Assembly: GCF_965225875.1 (NCBI RefSeq)
Contig: NZ_CBDDBS010000002.1
Location: forward strand, 4,092,001-4,156,000
DNA: 64,000 bases
Direction of reading: 5' to 3'
DNA from: Haliscomenobacter sp965225875
GTDB taxonomy: Bacteria > Bacteroidota > Bacteroidia > Chitinophagales > Saprospiraceae
The notes under the pieces are model-generated. The model saw only the letters and a list, made by a program, of their open reading frames with translations, searched no databases and was not told the DNA's origin. The position numbers and the translations under genes were made by a program. Below, one piece after another: positions 23,374-33,345 of the stretch; the first letter of the stretch is position 1; every line of letters starts with the position of its first letter.

Positions 23374-26300
23374 TTAGAATCCAAAATTGAGGGTTGCCTG
23401 GTATGACTTAAAGTTGGGTAGGGTGCTGTGATCAGTACCACGGTCCCAGGCAGAGTTGATCGAACCTGAAGAAATTTCGGGATCCATTCCCGTATACTTG
23501 GTAATCGTTACGAGGTTGCGACCAGACAAAACCAATTGTAATCTTTTCAAAACGGGCAATTTGCTCACTTTGGCAAAATCTACGGCTAGCGCTACGTTCC
23601 GCAGGCGGGCAAAAGAGGCATCTTCGTAGAAATAGTTTTTGGTACCATTGCGAGAAACTGCAGCGTAAACCCCACGGTAAAATGCGGTCCAGGCACCCGT
23701 TTGACCATCAATGGTGAAGGGTTGTGCATAATCACTGTGGATACCATCCCGATACATCCATTCTTTGGTTTGGTTGTACAGGTGATTGCCATTTACCCAG
23801 TCAATCTGGAAGGAAAAGGTCAACCAATCACTAAAGCTGATGTCGTTGATGAAAGACAAGTTGAATTTTGGATTTGGATCACCAAAGCTGTACTTGTCAG
23901 GAGTTACATAAGGGAATTTGGTCGCTTTGTTGATTACCCAACCATTGCTACCCACGGTGTACTGCCCTTGTTGGTCAGCAGGAATAAAAGGCGTGCCATC
24001 CGGTTTTTTCTCAGTGATGCTATGCAACATAAAATAACCGTACAACTGGCCAATTTTTTCGCCCCCTCTCAATACGTAGTTGGTGCTACCTGCATTGGAA
24101 ATTACTACAATTTCCTGGTTGCCAACCACTGAGTTGATTTGTGAGGTTTGTTTGGTGAAGTTGAGCGTAAAATTCCAGTTGAGTTTTTTGCTGCGGAAAA
24201 CATTGGTGTTCAAAGAAGCCTGCAAGCCGGAAGAACCTAAAGAGAATGCGTTGGTTTTAAGGGAGCCTGAACCAGCAGAAGGCGCTACGTTTACGTCCCA
24301 AATCGCGTTGTCAGTGGTCCGTTTCCAATAAGTAGCCGAAAGGCGCAAACTATTGAGCCAGTTGCTGCTTTCTCCACCTACATTGAAGGTGATGTCGGTA
24401 CCAATTTCGGTTTCTTTGGATACTTCCACACTCAACTCAGGGTTGTTTTGAGCAGGGTTGAAGTAGAAACCGTTTGAAGCGCCCAAAGTCCGGGTACCCA
24501 GGGTAACGTAACGGTCAAATGGCCGAGGTTGAATACCCGCCTGACCATAAGCAGCACGTAATTTGAATTCAGGGATAATGTTGGTCAAATTGCTGTTTTG
24601 CCAAAAATCCATTGAAGACAAGCGCAAATAAGCGTCTCCACGTGGGAAAGTAAATGGCTTGGAGCCCTCTCCAAAAGCTGAAGAATAATCACTCCGCACC
24701 CCGGCAGAAATACCAGCGATGTCGTCAAATTCAATTTTTTGGTTGACCAGGAAACCATAAGTCACGAATGGTTCAACATAGTCGGTGAGCACCTTGAACG
24801 AGGTACCTTGTGAGCCCGTATATGGCGTATAGGAAGGCAATCCCGCTGAAGAAGCGTCGTACTCGGTGTATTTTTGTCTGCGGTGGTCAAAAGTGATTTG
24901 GGTAGAAGTGGTGATCGGGATTTTCATGCCAAAGTCTTTCTGAAAATCGGTGCGGACGTAAGCCGTTGCCAGGAAGTTCTGGAAAGAGTTGGTATAAAAA
25001 TACTTGTCAATTCCCCCGGTATTGTCTGGAGTGATGTTACCCCCAACATAATACTGAGCCTCATTGGAGTTGGCGTTACCAGATTGGTTGGCGATGTTCC
25101 AAACGAGGTCTTCTTTGCGGTAGTTGATCCCGTACTTGGCATCCAATTCTACAAATTTGGCGAATTTGTAGTTCAGGTTGAAGTTCTGAATGATGTCCGT
25201 CTTGAGGTCTTTTTTGGTGCGGTATTGCTCGTAATAAAAGGGGTTTGCACCATTTACACCCACCGCATCGCCCAAATAAGCCGAGTAAGAACCATCGGGC
25301 AGTTTGGCACCATAATCGGCAAAAGCGCGGCTGTTGAAGACCGGATACACCAAACTTTGCTCCCCATTTACCGTATTCTCGGTGCGCACCAACTGGGTTG
25401 TATTGCGGAAACGCAATCCTTTGGCCAGCTCCACGCCCATGTTGAGGGTCAGGTTGCTGCGGTCGTTGTACCCGTTGTTGATGAAGTTGGAATATTGGCG
25501 GTTGTTGGAGCCAGATACACTGAAGTCAATCTTGTCGGCACCGCCTGAAATGGATACGCTGTTGTTGAAGGTATTGGCGGGGACAAAGAACTCGCTGAAG
25601 TGATCGTGGTATTTCAGGTTGGCATTGTAAGGCTTATTGGTCAGGTTGGTGGGATCGGTACTGTTCCACACCAGGTTGGCATTGTAGATGCCCGTAGCAG
25701 GGTCAATTGCCAACGGCACACCACTGCCACTTACTACGTTGTTGTTGGCATCTGTAGCATACCCGTGGAATTGGGATTTGGCCAGTCCGCCAATGTTGAG
25801 GTAGGTGTTGTTGGTGATGCCTGAAGAAAAGTCAATGCTCACTTTTCCACTTTTTCCTCTTTTAGTAAACAATTGGATTACGCCATTCGCGCCCTGGGCA
25901 CCATAAATGGAGGCAGATGCGGCACCTTGTACAACTTCGATGCGATCGATCGAGTTCAAGTCCAGTGAGTTCAAATCCGAGGCGGCCATTTGTAAGCCGT
26001 CGACGAGAATCATCGGAGTGGTACCCCGGTTTACGGAGTTGATACCACGGAGCAGGATGTTTACAGCTGCCCCCGGGCTACCACTTACGGTGCTGATTTG
26101 TGCACCGGCGATTTTACCAATCAGCGCCTGGTCTACGGAGCCCGTAGGCACTGCGGGCAGGTCTTTGGCAGCGATGGTTTCTACGGAGATACCCAGTCTG
26201 GCTTTGCTGGTGGCCACCCCGGAGCCTGTAACGACCAATTCACTAAGGTTGGTGGCCGCTTCTTTCAAAATCACATCCAGTGTGCTGGCGTCACCAACGG

Positions 26301-26544
26301 TAAGTTCCTGGGTAGTAAAACCAGTGTAACTGACCACAATAACGTTTACAGAAGCAGGCAAAGCGAGGACATAGCTACCGTTTACATCGGAAACAGTCCC
26401 AACTGTGGTGCCTTTGGCTAGAATGCTGGCACCAATTAAGGGCTGGCCATTCTGATCGGACACTTTGCCACTGATGCTTTTTTGGGCCATAGCTCCCGCC
26501 ATAGCAAATAGCGCCAGCGCAAGTGCTAGTAAGATTTTTTTCAT
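23374..26544 (-). CDS. SusC/RagA-family TonB-dependent outer-membrane transporter
   Basis: The 1056-residue protein has a signal peptide (MKKILLALALALFAMAGAMA, then QKS). A carboxypeptidase-regulatory-like domain follows (ISGKVSDQNGQPLIGASIL), then the plug domain with LSELVVTGSGVA and the SusC-type block GKIAGAQISTVSGSPGAA, and a large TonB-dependent barrel ending in LNFGF. It imports a nutrient across the outer membrane using TonB energy together with the adjacent SusD. The ATG at 26544 was taken because it opens the signal peptide. Neither sigma/anti-sigma genes nor hydrolases accompany it. Confidence 0.95.
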   Translation of the reverse strand: MKKILLALALALFAMAGAMAQKSISGKVSDQNGQPLIGASILAKGTTVGTVSDVNGSYVLALPASVNVIVVSYTGFTTQELTVGDASTLDVILKEAATNLSELVVTGSGVATSKARLGISVETIAAKDLPAVPTGSVDQALIGKIAGAQISTVSGSPGAAVNILLRGINSVNRGTTPMILVDGLQMAASDLNSLDLNSIDRIEVVQGAASASIYGAQGANGVIQLFTKRGKSGKVSIDFSSGITNNTYLNIGGLAKSQFHGYATDANNNVVSGSGVPLAIDPATGIYNANLVWNSTDPTNLTNKPYNANLKYHDHFSEFFVPANTFNNSVSISGGADKIDFSVSGSNNRQYSNFINNGYNDRSNLTLNMGVELAKGLRFRNTTQLVRTENTVNGEQSLVYPVFNSRAFADYGAKLPDGSYSAYLGDAVGVNGANPFYYEQYRTKKDLKTDIIQNFNLNYKFAKFVELDAKYGINYRKEDLVWNIANQSGNANSNEAQYYVGGNITPDNTGGIDKYFYTNSFQNFLATAYVRTDFQKDFGMKIPITTSTQITFDHRRQKYTEYDASSAGLPSYTPYTGSQGTSFKVLTDYVEPFVTYGFLVNQKIEFDDIAGISAGVRSDYSSAFGEGSKPFTFPRGDAYLRLSSMDFWQNSNLTNIIPEFKLRAAYGQAGIQPRPFDRYVTLGTRTLGASNGFYFNPAQNNPELSVEVSKETEIGTDITFNVGGESSNWLNSLRLSATYWKRTTDNAIWDVNVAPSAGSGSLKTNAFSLGSSGLQASLNTNVFRSKKLNWNFTLNFTKQTSQINSVVGNQEIVVISNAGSTNYVLRGGEKIGQLYGYFMLHSITEKKPDGTPFIPADQQGQYTVGSNGWVINKATKFPYVTPDKYSFGDPNPKFNLSFINDISFSDWLTFSFQIDWVNGNHLYNQTKEWMYRDGIHSDYAQPFTIDGQTGAWTAFYRGVYAAVSRNGTKNYFYEDASFARLRNVALAVDFAKVSKLPVLKRLQLVLSGRNLVTITKYTGMDPEISSGSINSAWDRGTDHSTLPNFKSYQATLNFGF

Positions 26545-26955
26545 ACTAATTTCGTTTTTAAAAAAGCAATAGTTATACCACACCTGTATTTGGGCCTGCC
26601 AAAAACAGAGAATAGCCAAAGCAATGAAATACAGGGAGCTGACAAACAAGTCAGATCACTGTTGCAGAAAAAATGTTAATTGAGGTGAATTGAAAAGGCT
26701 TAATTGAGGTGAAAACAATAAAAAGCTTGATGCGAAATGGAAGTAGGTGAAATTAGAGCCTTGAGAGAATTTTAACAGTCCTGGTGTTTGAGAACAACGT
26801 TTAAAGTTGATAAGATGCTGCCAAGGTTTGGTAAACAAAAATGGTTTCATCCACAAACCTAAGCACCAAGGTAAAAATCAAAGTGTTTATTTGGGCAAAA
26901 AACTTCAAAAAAATCAGCATTTTAAAAATAGAACTACTTAAAGTATTCATTCTGA
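26545..26955. other. Upstream region of susC, no gene seen
   Basis: This AT-rich stretch holds no believable coding frame. It must contain the susC promoter on the minus strand, but no sequence reaches the TTTG-N19-21-TAnnTTTG pattern clearly. Several TTTG boxes occur, and the GTTTTTGG segment near 26595-26605 on the minus strand is a weak candidate. The right end lies beyond the stop of the LytS-type kinase gene. Confidence 0.4.
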
Positions 26956-27978
26956 TCAAACAATTGGCAATGCCACTTCGAAGTGCTTTTCCCCTTTATC
27001 GACTCTGATGTCGCGGCCACAGAGTAGTTTGTAGCGCTGTCGAATGTTCTCCAGACCAAGGCCCGTATTGTGTTCAACAGTGCGTTTGGGTTGAAGGTTA
27101 TTGCGGACGATGATGTGGCCATCCTCATCATAAATTTCGACCAGAAGTGCTTTCCCTACCCCAATCATGTTGTGCTTTATTGCATTTTCAATGAGCAATT
27201 GGAAGGTATTGGGAGGGGTGTAACTCTCGTATACTTCTGGAGAAAGGGATACTTGCAATTTAAAATTGTCTTCAAAGCGGGCGTGAATTAAACTGGCGTA
27301 GGATCGGGCAATCGATAGGTCTTCACGCAAGGATACTTTTTCCTTTTGGTTGTTTTGCAACAAATAGCGGTACACATCCGCCAATTGCACGATGAAGTCC
27401 TGAGCATTGGGGTTATTGCCTTTTACCAGTGTTTTTAAGGTATTTAGTGCGTTGAATAAAAAATGCGGATTGACTTGTTGGCGCAACAGATCCATCTGCG
27501 CCTTTGCACTCATTTCCAATAGTTGCGCATTTTTTACCTGCACTTGCTGGGTCTGGTATACCGAGCGCACCGCATAAAAAAGAATTTGTAAAATGATGTT
27601 GATGAGGATGCCCCGGAAAATGAAAAAAACCAATGGTGCCTTTTCTTCCTTGATCGTTTCATGAACAATAATTTCGACGACTAAAACCAAAGAGACGCCT
27701 ACAAAAAGGCTAATGGCACTTTGCACAAATAACCTGAGCGCCTCAGATTTGAAAGAGTTGCGGAATTGCTCTTCACGTCGATCCAAGGCAAAGTTGAATT
27801 GCCAGATCAAAATCGAATACGTGCAAAGCACCAAAAAGTCGATGGATGCTTGCAACACGTCCTTGTATTCTCCATCAACCGCTCGGTTCAACATGAAGAA
27901 AAAGGTAATGGCCAGGGTAGCCCAAATGGCAATTCTTCGAAAGTAGCGTTGAAAAACCAATTCTCGTTTTTTTCCCAA
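26956..27978 (-). CDS. LytS-type sensor histidine kinase
   Basis: The 340-residue protein has four TM helices in its first 140 residues (IAIWATLAITFFFML and so on), a His_kinase domain with phospho-acceptor His172 in QQVNPHFLFNALNTL, and an HATPase domain with LLIENAIKHN and TGLGLENIRQRYKLL. There is no periplasmic sensor domain, so the signal probably comes through the membrane part. Such kinases pair with LytTR regulators, but none is adjacent. The orphan LytTR regulator at 20800-21570 on the other side of susCD is a candidate. Confidence 0.9.
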   Translation of the reverse strand: MGKKRELVFQRYFRRIAIWATLAITFFFMLNRAVDGEYKDVLQASIDFLVLCTYSILIWQFNFALDRREEQFRNSFKSEALRLFVQSAISLFVGVSLVLVVEIIVHETIKEEKAPLVFFIFRGILINIILQILFYAVRSVYQTQQVQVKNAQLLEMSAKAQMDLLRQQVNPHFLFNALNTLKTLVKGNNPNAQDFIVQLADVYRYLLQNNQKEKVSLREDLSIARSYASLIHARFEDNFKLQVSLSPEVYESYTPPNTFQLLIENAIKHNMIGVGKALLVEIYDEDGHIIVRNNLQPKRTVEHNTGLGLENIRQRYKLLCGRDIRVDKGEKHFEVALPIV

Positions 27979-28126
27979 AAGTAATCAAAAATAGCTGATG
28001 CAGATCTTCTGCTTCGGTTCACTCGCTGCAAAACGGGCAGGACCTCCCCTCAAGCGGGCAAACTCGCCGCTGAAATGCCAGCCGCATTCAAGAAATTTGC
28101 CTTGCTGATTGAGTAAAAAACCAGGC

Positions 28127-30106
28127 ATGACAAATCAATCCATTTTACTAGGTTCCATGTTGCTGTCGCCACTGCTGTTTTTGCTGCAGGGGCAACTGCG
28201 TTACTGGGCTGCTATGTTGCTGCATCTGGCGGTGATCGTAGCAAGTTCCAGCGTGGCCATAGCCGTATTTCAGGGGCAAACCTGGGCGATCAATACGGGT
28301 ATTTATTTACTAGGTGAACCTATAAGATTGGAATTGGATGCATTGAGTGCCTTTTTTGTGATGGTCATCAACCTCACGATGTTGACGGGGGCCTGGTATT
28401 CTGGGGGCTACCTCAAGCCTTACGAATCAAGCAAGAGCGTCATTGAGTTGTCTTTTCACCGCTTTACTTATCTCTGGTTGCATCTGGCCATGATTGTTGT
28501 AGTCATGGTGCCACAAGGAACGCCATTTTTATTCGCCTGGGAACTCATGACTTTAACTGCCTTTATCCTGGTGGCTTTTGAATGGGAAAAACCCGAATCA
28601 GTACATGCTGCCTTGAATTACCTGGTACAAATGCACGTAGGTTTTGTCTTTATCCTGATTGGTTTGTTTTTGATCCAATACCAGGGCGGTGGCAGTTTTA
28701 GTTTTAGCGGATTGGCAAAGACACAAATGCCGGTGCAAGCTTTTTTGCTGCTTTTGATTGGGTTTGCTTTTAAGGCCGGGTTTATGCCTTTGCACACTTG
28801 GTTGCCACACGCTCACCCCGCTGCACCTTCGCATGTTTCGGGGGTAATGTCGGGCGTCATCATCAAAATGGGGATTTACGGCATTTTGCGCTGCGTGATC
28901 TATCTGCCCAAGGAGCATTGGATGACTATGGGGGCAACCATTCTGATTGTTTCGATCATCTCTGGAGTGATGGGTGTGATTTACGCCATCATGCAACACG
29001 ATGTAAAAAAACTACTCGCTTACCATAGTATTGAAAACATAGGCATCATCGGCATTGGCATTGGGCTGGGCATGATGGGGTATGCCCTGGGGCATCCGGT
29101 ATTGGCAACTTTGGCTTTTGCCGGAGGCATTTTACATATCCTGAACCATTCCTTGTTCAAGTCACTGCTGTTTTATTCCGCAGGTTCGGTGTATCAACAA
29201 ACCCATACCCGCTACGTGGAAAAATTGGGTGGTTTGATCAAAAAAATGCCCTATACCGCATTTTTATTCTTGTTGGGAGCCCTGGCCATTTGTGGTTTGC
29301 CTCCTTTTAATGGCTTCATCTCCGAGTTTTTGATCTATTACGGGTCTTTTAACCACATTGGTGCAGGTGATATGAATGAGGCCTTGATCCTCCTGGCTTG
29401 TATTCTGAGTTTGGCCTTGATCGGTGGGTTGGCCATTTTTTGCTTCACCAAAGTATTCAGCATTGTATTTCTGGGTTCGAGCCGCAGCGCTTCGACAACA
29501 GGTGCCCAGGAGGTAAGCCTCAGCATGTTGTTGCCACAAGGGCTGATTGGTTTGGTCATCTTGGCGATTGGTTTGGTACCTGGTTTCTTTGTACACTACA
29601 TCGAGCAGGTTGCCCACCTTTATCTTCCTGATGCCAGTTTGCCACATGCTTATTTGGATACGCTGCGCTACGTAGGTATTGCTTCGGGGATTTTCATCCT
29701 GTTGTTGGTCATTCTGGTTTTGTTGCGGAGTATCCAACAGCGGCGGGTAGAAGTGGCTTATGGCCCAACCTGGGGTTGTGGTTATACCGGAGCTGATCCA
29801 GCGCTACACCAATATACCGCTACATCCTATGCTGATAATTTCGTCCAATTGGCGGAGCCTATTTTGGGTGTAGAAACGCACTATTCCCCTTTTGCTGAAA
29901 CGGAAATTTTCCCCCAAACCCACCATTTTGAGCGGCATCAGCACGATCCAATGGAGGCCAATTTGGTGGAAAAACCGGGCAATGCCCTCTTGTACTACCT
30001 GCAAAAATCTGCCGTATTTCAATCTGGCAAATTGCAACACTACCTCTGGTACGGATTGCTTTTTCTGATTGTGGTAGGCGCGATGTCTTACTTGAAGCTG
30101 CTGTAA
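28127..30106 (+). CDS. HyfB-like proton-channel subunit of a complex-I-related complex
   Basis: The 659-residue NuoL/HyfB-family antiporter-like subunit has about sixteen TM helices. Residues for proton translocation are kept: the Glu in LFAWELMTLTAFIL, the Lys in FAFKAGFMPLHTWLP, the Lys in SGVIIKMGIYGILR and the His in LLAYHSIENIGIIG. The soluble C-terminal part with YGPTWGCGYTGADPALHQYT is typical of HyfB/HycC. The ATG at 28127 is used rather than a TTG 18 nt earlier. It opens a run of six genes for a Hyf/Ehr-like complex and should form one of its two proton paths. Confidence 0.88.
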   Translation: MTNQSILLGSMLLSPLLFLLQGQLRYWAAMLLHLAVIVASSSVAIAVFQGQTWAINTGIYLLGEPIRLELDALSAFFVMVINLTMLTGAWYSGGYLKPYESSKSVIELSFHRFTYLWLHLAMIVVVMVPQGTPFLFAWELMTLTAFILVAFEWEKPESVHAALNYLVQMHVGFVFILIGLFLIQYQGGGSFSFSGLAKTQMPVQAFLLLLIGFAFKAGFMPLHTWLPHAHPAAPSHVSGVMSGVIIKMGIYGILRCVIYLPKEHWMTMGATILIVSIISGVMGVIYAIMQHDVKKLLAYHSIENIGIIGIGIGLGMMGYALGHPVLATLAFAGGILHILNHSLFKSLLFYSAGSVYQQTHTRYVEKLGGLIKKMPYTAFLFLLGALAICGLPPFNGFISEFLIYYGSFNHIGAGDMNEALILLACILSLALIGGLAIFCFTKVFSIVFLGSSRSASTTGAQEVSLSMLLPQGLIGLVILAIGLVPGFFVHYIEQVAHLYLPDASLPHAYLDTLRYVGIASGIFILLLVILVLLRSIQQRRVEVAYGPTWGCGYTGADPALHQYTATSYADNFVQLAEPILGVETHYSPFAETEIFPQTHHFERHQHDPMEANLVEKPGNALLYYLQKSAVFQSGKLQHYLWYGLLFLIVVGAMSYLKLL

Positions 30107-30133
30107 ACCTTTGATGACCCAAAAGAAAGAAAA

Positions 30134-31045
30134 ATGTCAATTCTACTCTACTTGCTTTATACCTGCTGTGCCCTGTTGATACCAGGGGTGATTGCCATCA
30201 CCAAGGCCAAGCTCAGTGGGCGCAAAGGGCCAGGATTGTGGCAGCCGATCTACGATATTTTACGCCTTTTGCGCAAAGGCAGCGTATACAGTACAACTAC
30301 CAGTTATTTGTACCAATATGCTCCACTGGTGAATTTTGCGGCGGCTTTATTGGCTTTGGCTTTTATTCCACTGGGAGATGTTCCTGGCCTTATGCATTTT
30401 CAGGGCGACTTTGTCTTTTTTGCCTACCTACTGGGTTTAGGCAAGTTTTTGTTGATCCTGAATGCCATGGATACAGGCAGTGGTTTTGAAGGCATGGGGG
30501 CCAATCGTGAAGCGCTTTATTCCATGTTGGCTGAACCGGCATTTTTCATTGTCATGGGATCGATGGCCTTGCTGAGTGGGCACAATTCTTTTGTCGACAT
30601 TTTTAGCCAATTTCAGGATACGACTCAATACGCTATTTTATTAGGCTTTCTGGGTGCTTACATCCTGGGACAAGTAGCCATGGTGGAGAATAGTCGCCTA
30701 CCCGTGGACGACCCAAGGACACACCTTGAATTGACGATGGTGCACGAAGTGATGGTACTCGACAATAGTGGTTTTGATTTCGGGATCATCATGATCACCA
30801 ATAGCCTCAAGTTTGGGATTTATGCCGGGCTACTGGCCAATTTGATGGTGCCAATATGGTTGCCGTTGGGTTTGCGCTTGGGTTTTGCCCTTGTGATTGC
30901 TGTACTGTTTGGGGTGATGGTGGGCTTGTTGGAGTCCTTTCGGGCACGCAACAAAATGGCGCGTAACCCCCAATTCATCCTTACGCTGTCGGCGGTTTCC
31001 TTGCTGTTCTTTTTTACGGTAATGATCATCGCCAACCGAATCTAA
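30134..31045 (+). CDS. HyfC/NuoH-like membrane subunit
   Basis: This 303-residue NuoH-family protein (formate hydrogenlyase subunit 4 / HyfC type) has about eight TM helices. It keeps the conserved cytoplasmic loop AKLSGRKGPGLWQPIYDILR and the family block ENSRLPVDDPRTHLELTMVH followed by EVMVLDNSG. In complex I and Hyf this subunit forms the junction between the redox arm and the membrane proton channels. Its acidic residues belong to the so-called E-channel, and they are retained here. It lies 27 nt after the HyfB-like gene. Confidence 0.88.
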   Translation: MSILLYLLYTCCALLIPGVIAITKAKLSGRKGPGLWQPIYDILRLLRKGSVYSTTTSYLYQYAPLVNFAAALLALAFIPLGDVPGLMHFQGDFVFFAYLLGLGKFLLILNAMDTGSGFEGMGANREALYSMLAEPAFFIVMGSMALLSGHNSFVDIFSQFQDTTQYAILLGFLGAYILGQVAMVENSRLPVDDPRTHLELTMVHEVMVLDNSGFDFGIIMITNSLKFGIYAGLLANLMVPIWLPLGLRLGFALVIAVLFGVMVGLLESFRARNKMARNPQFILTLSAVSLLFFFTVMIIANRI

Positions 31046-31072
31046 TTACCAATCACCCAAAACAAAAAACCT

Positions 31073-31702
31073 ATGCTTTTGCTACTGGCTTTTGGACTCA
31101 CTTTGGTTTACATGGGGATTGCCGATCGGGTACGGCGGCACATCGACATGTTGATTTTGCAGGGTGTATTGTTGTTTGGGATGGCCATTGTGCAGTTGCA
31201 CCATATTGATGTGCTCAATTTGGTTATCATCCTACTGGAAACCCTGGTAGTTAAAGCAGTGGTATTGCCACTTTTTTTGCTGCGGGTAAAAAAGAAAAAC
31301 GAAATATCACGGGTCAGCACCCAGGCAGTATCGGGTTTCAGTAAAGGGTTATGGATGGCGGTCATTATCGCGTTTAGCTTTACCGCCGGGCACTTGTTGC
31401 ATGAATCTTCGGATGCCATTCAGGCCAAGTACTTCTCGGTAGGTATAGCCGCCATTCTTACCGGTATCATGCTGATTGTAAAACACGACAAGGTATTGAC
31501 TCACTTGATGGGTTACCTGGTGCTGGAAAATGGAATTTTCCTGCTTACCCTAGCCGTGGGCGGCGAGATGCCGTTCATCGTCAATGGTGCCATTTTGCTG
31601 GATATTGTACTGGCCGTGTTGGTGTTGGGGTTGATTATCAATCGTTTGAGTACCAGTTTTGGTGCTACAGCCTTGAGCCATCTTTCTGAATTAAAGGATT
31701 GA
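31073..31702 (+). CDS. HyfE-like membrane subunit
   Basis: The 209-residue protein has about six TM helices and fits HyfE, whose C-terminal half resembles NuoK. Conserved features include LIILLETLVVKAVVLPLFL with its Glu and Lys, HDKVLTHLMGYLVLENGIFL with a second buried Glu, and DIVLAVLVLGLIINRL. It is part of the membrane arm next to the HyfC-like subunit. It starts 27 nt after the preceding gene and is followed by a 201-nt gap holding two hairpins. Confidence 0.85.
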   Translation: MLLLLAFGLTLVYMGIADRVRRHIDMLILQGVLLFGMAIVQLHHIDVLNLVIILLETLVVKAVVLPLFLLRVKKKNEISRVSTQAVSGFSKGLWMAVIIAFSFTAGHLLHESSDAIQAKYFSVGIAAILTGIMLIVKHDKVLTHLMGYLVLENGIFLLTLAVGGEMPFIVNGAILLDIVLAVLVLGLIINRLSTSFGATALSHLSELKD

Positions 31703-31772
31703 TGCGCTATACGACTGATTGAGTGGAGGGAATTGCATTCTGTCGACTCAATCAAGAGCTTAATTGGGGTTT

Positions 31773-31835
31773 TTCGGGCGTTGGAGAGAAGCGCCCGAAC
31801 TATGGGTTGGGGGAACTCGATTCCCCCACCTTTTT
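31773..31835 (+). terminator. Two hairpins inside the complex gene cluster
   Basis: TTCGGGCG (31773-31780) pairs with CGCCCGAA (31792-31799). Next, GGTTGGGGGAA (31805-31815) pairs with TTCCCCCACC (31821-31830), followed by five T. The second looks like a weak intrinsic terminator and may set different levels for the genes before and after it. Confidence 0.55.
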
Positions 31836-31903
31836 AAAAAAGAGTAAGCGTGTTTATTTTTAACGACAAGCATATTTAACCACAAGTCAAAAACGGCCAT
31901 TTT

Positions 31904-33334
31904 ATGATTGCACTGTATTTATTCATCGCTTTGTGCTGTAGTGCACTGGCTTTTGGGGTAAAGCAACGCTGGGCAAGCGTACTGGCTGTTTTGGCTTTTT
32001 TGAGCACTCAGTTGGGGCTCAATTATTATGCATGGGGGCATCTGAGTCAGACCGATTCTATCTATTTTAGCTTCGATGCATTGGGTTTTATTTTTACTTC
32101 GGTGCTGAGTATCATTAGTTTGCCCGTTTTTTACAACAGCTACCGTATGCTGGAGCACCAAACGGGGGAATGGGCAGACAAACGAAAGGCCAGTCTTTAT
32201 ACTGCCGCCCTGATTATACTCATTGCCGTATTGACTGCCGTTTATTTTGCCGATAACTATGGCATTCTGTGGGTGTTGATTGAAGTTTCAACCATAGCGC
32301 TGGCTGCACTGATCTATTTCTACCGGACCAAATTGGCTCTGGAGGCTACCTGGAAATACATTTTCCTGAGTTCGGTGGGGATTTCATTGGTGCTGATTAG
32401 CCTTTTGTTTTTAAATGTAGCCATGCACCGCGAATCGGGGGCAAGTTTGCACATCAGTGCAGTACTGGAAAATGCAAAGAACCTGGACCCTCTTTGGTTA
32501 AAAGTAGCTTTTGCCTTGATGGTAACCGGGTTGAGCACCAAGATGGGTGTTTTTCCTTTTCATACGGTCGGTATTGATGCCACCATGGTAGCACCACATC
32601 CGGTCAATGTACTCATGTCGACTGCCCTCAAAAATGCAGGCTTCGTCGCTGTATTTCGCTTGTATCAGGCAGTGATGCAAACCTCCATTGCTGAATGGGC
32701 CAGTCATGTGTTGTTGTTGGTTGGATTGATTTCAATTGCACTGGCAGCGACCCAAACCCAACGTACCCAAAACCTCAACCGGATGCTCGGTTACTCGGGT
32801 CTGGAGCACGTAGGTTTGGCCTTGGTAGGCCTTTCATTGGGGCAAGTCGGGTTTTATGCTGCCGTTTTCCACCTTGTTTTGCACTCTTTTGCCAAAGCTG
32901 GCCTTTTCCTACAGATGGGGCAAGTCAACCGGATTTACGATCACCACTTTCCTGAAAAAAATGCCGCCTATTTTCATAGCAACCCCATTGGGTCGCTGGT
33001 GGTTTTGCTAGGTTATATTGGTGTTATGGCGCTGCCGCCTTCTGGGTTGTTCAGTACCGAGTTGATGATTTTTTCGCAACTCGCTGCGCAAAAACAGTGG
33101 TGGGTACTGGTTTTAGTCCTCTTCTTAATGACCATTGTACTCTTAACCCTGGGGCGACAGGTGATGAACATGCTCTACGGGATCAAAGCCAAAATCAAAA
33201 CAGATGTGGCAGTGGTCAAAGTAGACGCGCTGGAAATTATTGCCCAAATCACCGTACTGGGATTGATGATTTATATCGGATTCAATCCTCCGGTTTTTTT
33301 GGTTGACCTTTTGAATCAAGCTTGCGTACGCTAA
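31904..33334 (+). CDS. HyfF-like proton-channel subunit
   Basis: The 476-residue antiporter-like protein of the NuoL/M/N group, most like HyfF, has about fourteen TM helices. Likely proton-path residues are kept: the Glu in LWVLIEVSTIALAALIYF, the Lys in LSTKMGVFPFHTVGID, the Lys in STALKNAGFVAVFR and the His in MLGYSGLEHVGLAL. It is the second antiporter-like subunit of the complex; a third one (HyfD type) seen in E. coli Hyf is missing here. It ends 11 nt before the large-subunit gene. Confidence 0.86.
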   Translation: MIALYLFIALCCSALAFGVKQRWASVLAVLAFLSTQLGLNYYAWGHLSQTDSIYFSFDALGFIFTSVLSIISLPVFYNSYRMLEHQTGEWADKRKASLYTAALIILIAVLTAVYFADNYGILWVLIEVSTIALAALIYFYRTKLALEATWKYIFLSSVGISLVLISLLFLNVAMHRESGASLHISAVLENAKNLDPLWLKVAFALMVTGLSTKMGVFPFHTVGIDATMVAPHPVNVLMSTALKNAGFVAVFRLYQAVMQTSIAEWASHVLLLVGLISIALAATQTQRTQNLNRMLGYSGLEHVGLALVGLSLGQVGFYAAVFHLVLHSFAKAGLFLQMGQVNRIYDHHFPEKNAAYFHSNPIGSLVVLLGYIGVMALPPSGLFSTELMIFSQLAAQKQWWVLVLVLFLMTIVLLTLGRQVMNMLYGIKAKIKTDVAVVKVDALEIIAQITVLGLMIYIGFNPPVFLVDLLNQACVR

Positions 33335-33345
33335 ACATCGGATCC

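Noticed and set aside
26656..26856. 66-codon minus-strand frame upstream of susC
   Set aside because: Low-complexity Phe/Gln-rich translation of AT-rich leader DNA; more likely part of the susC upstream region.
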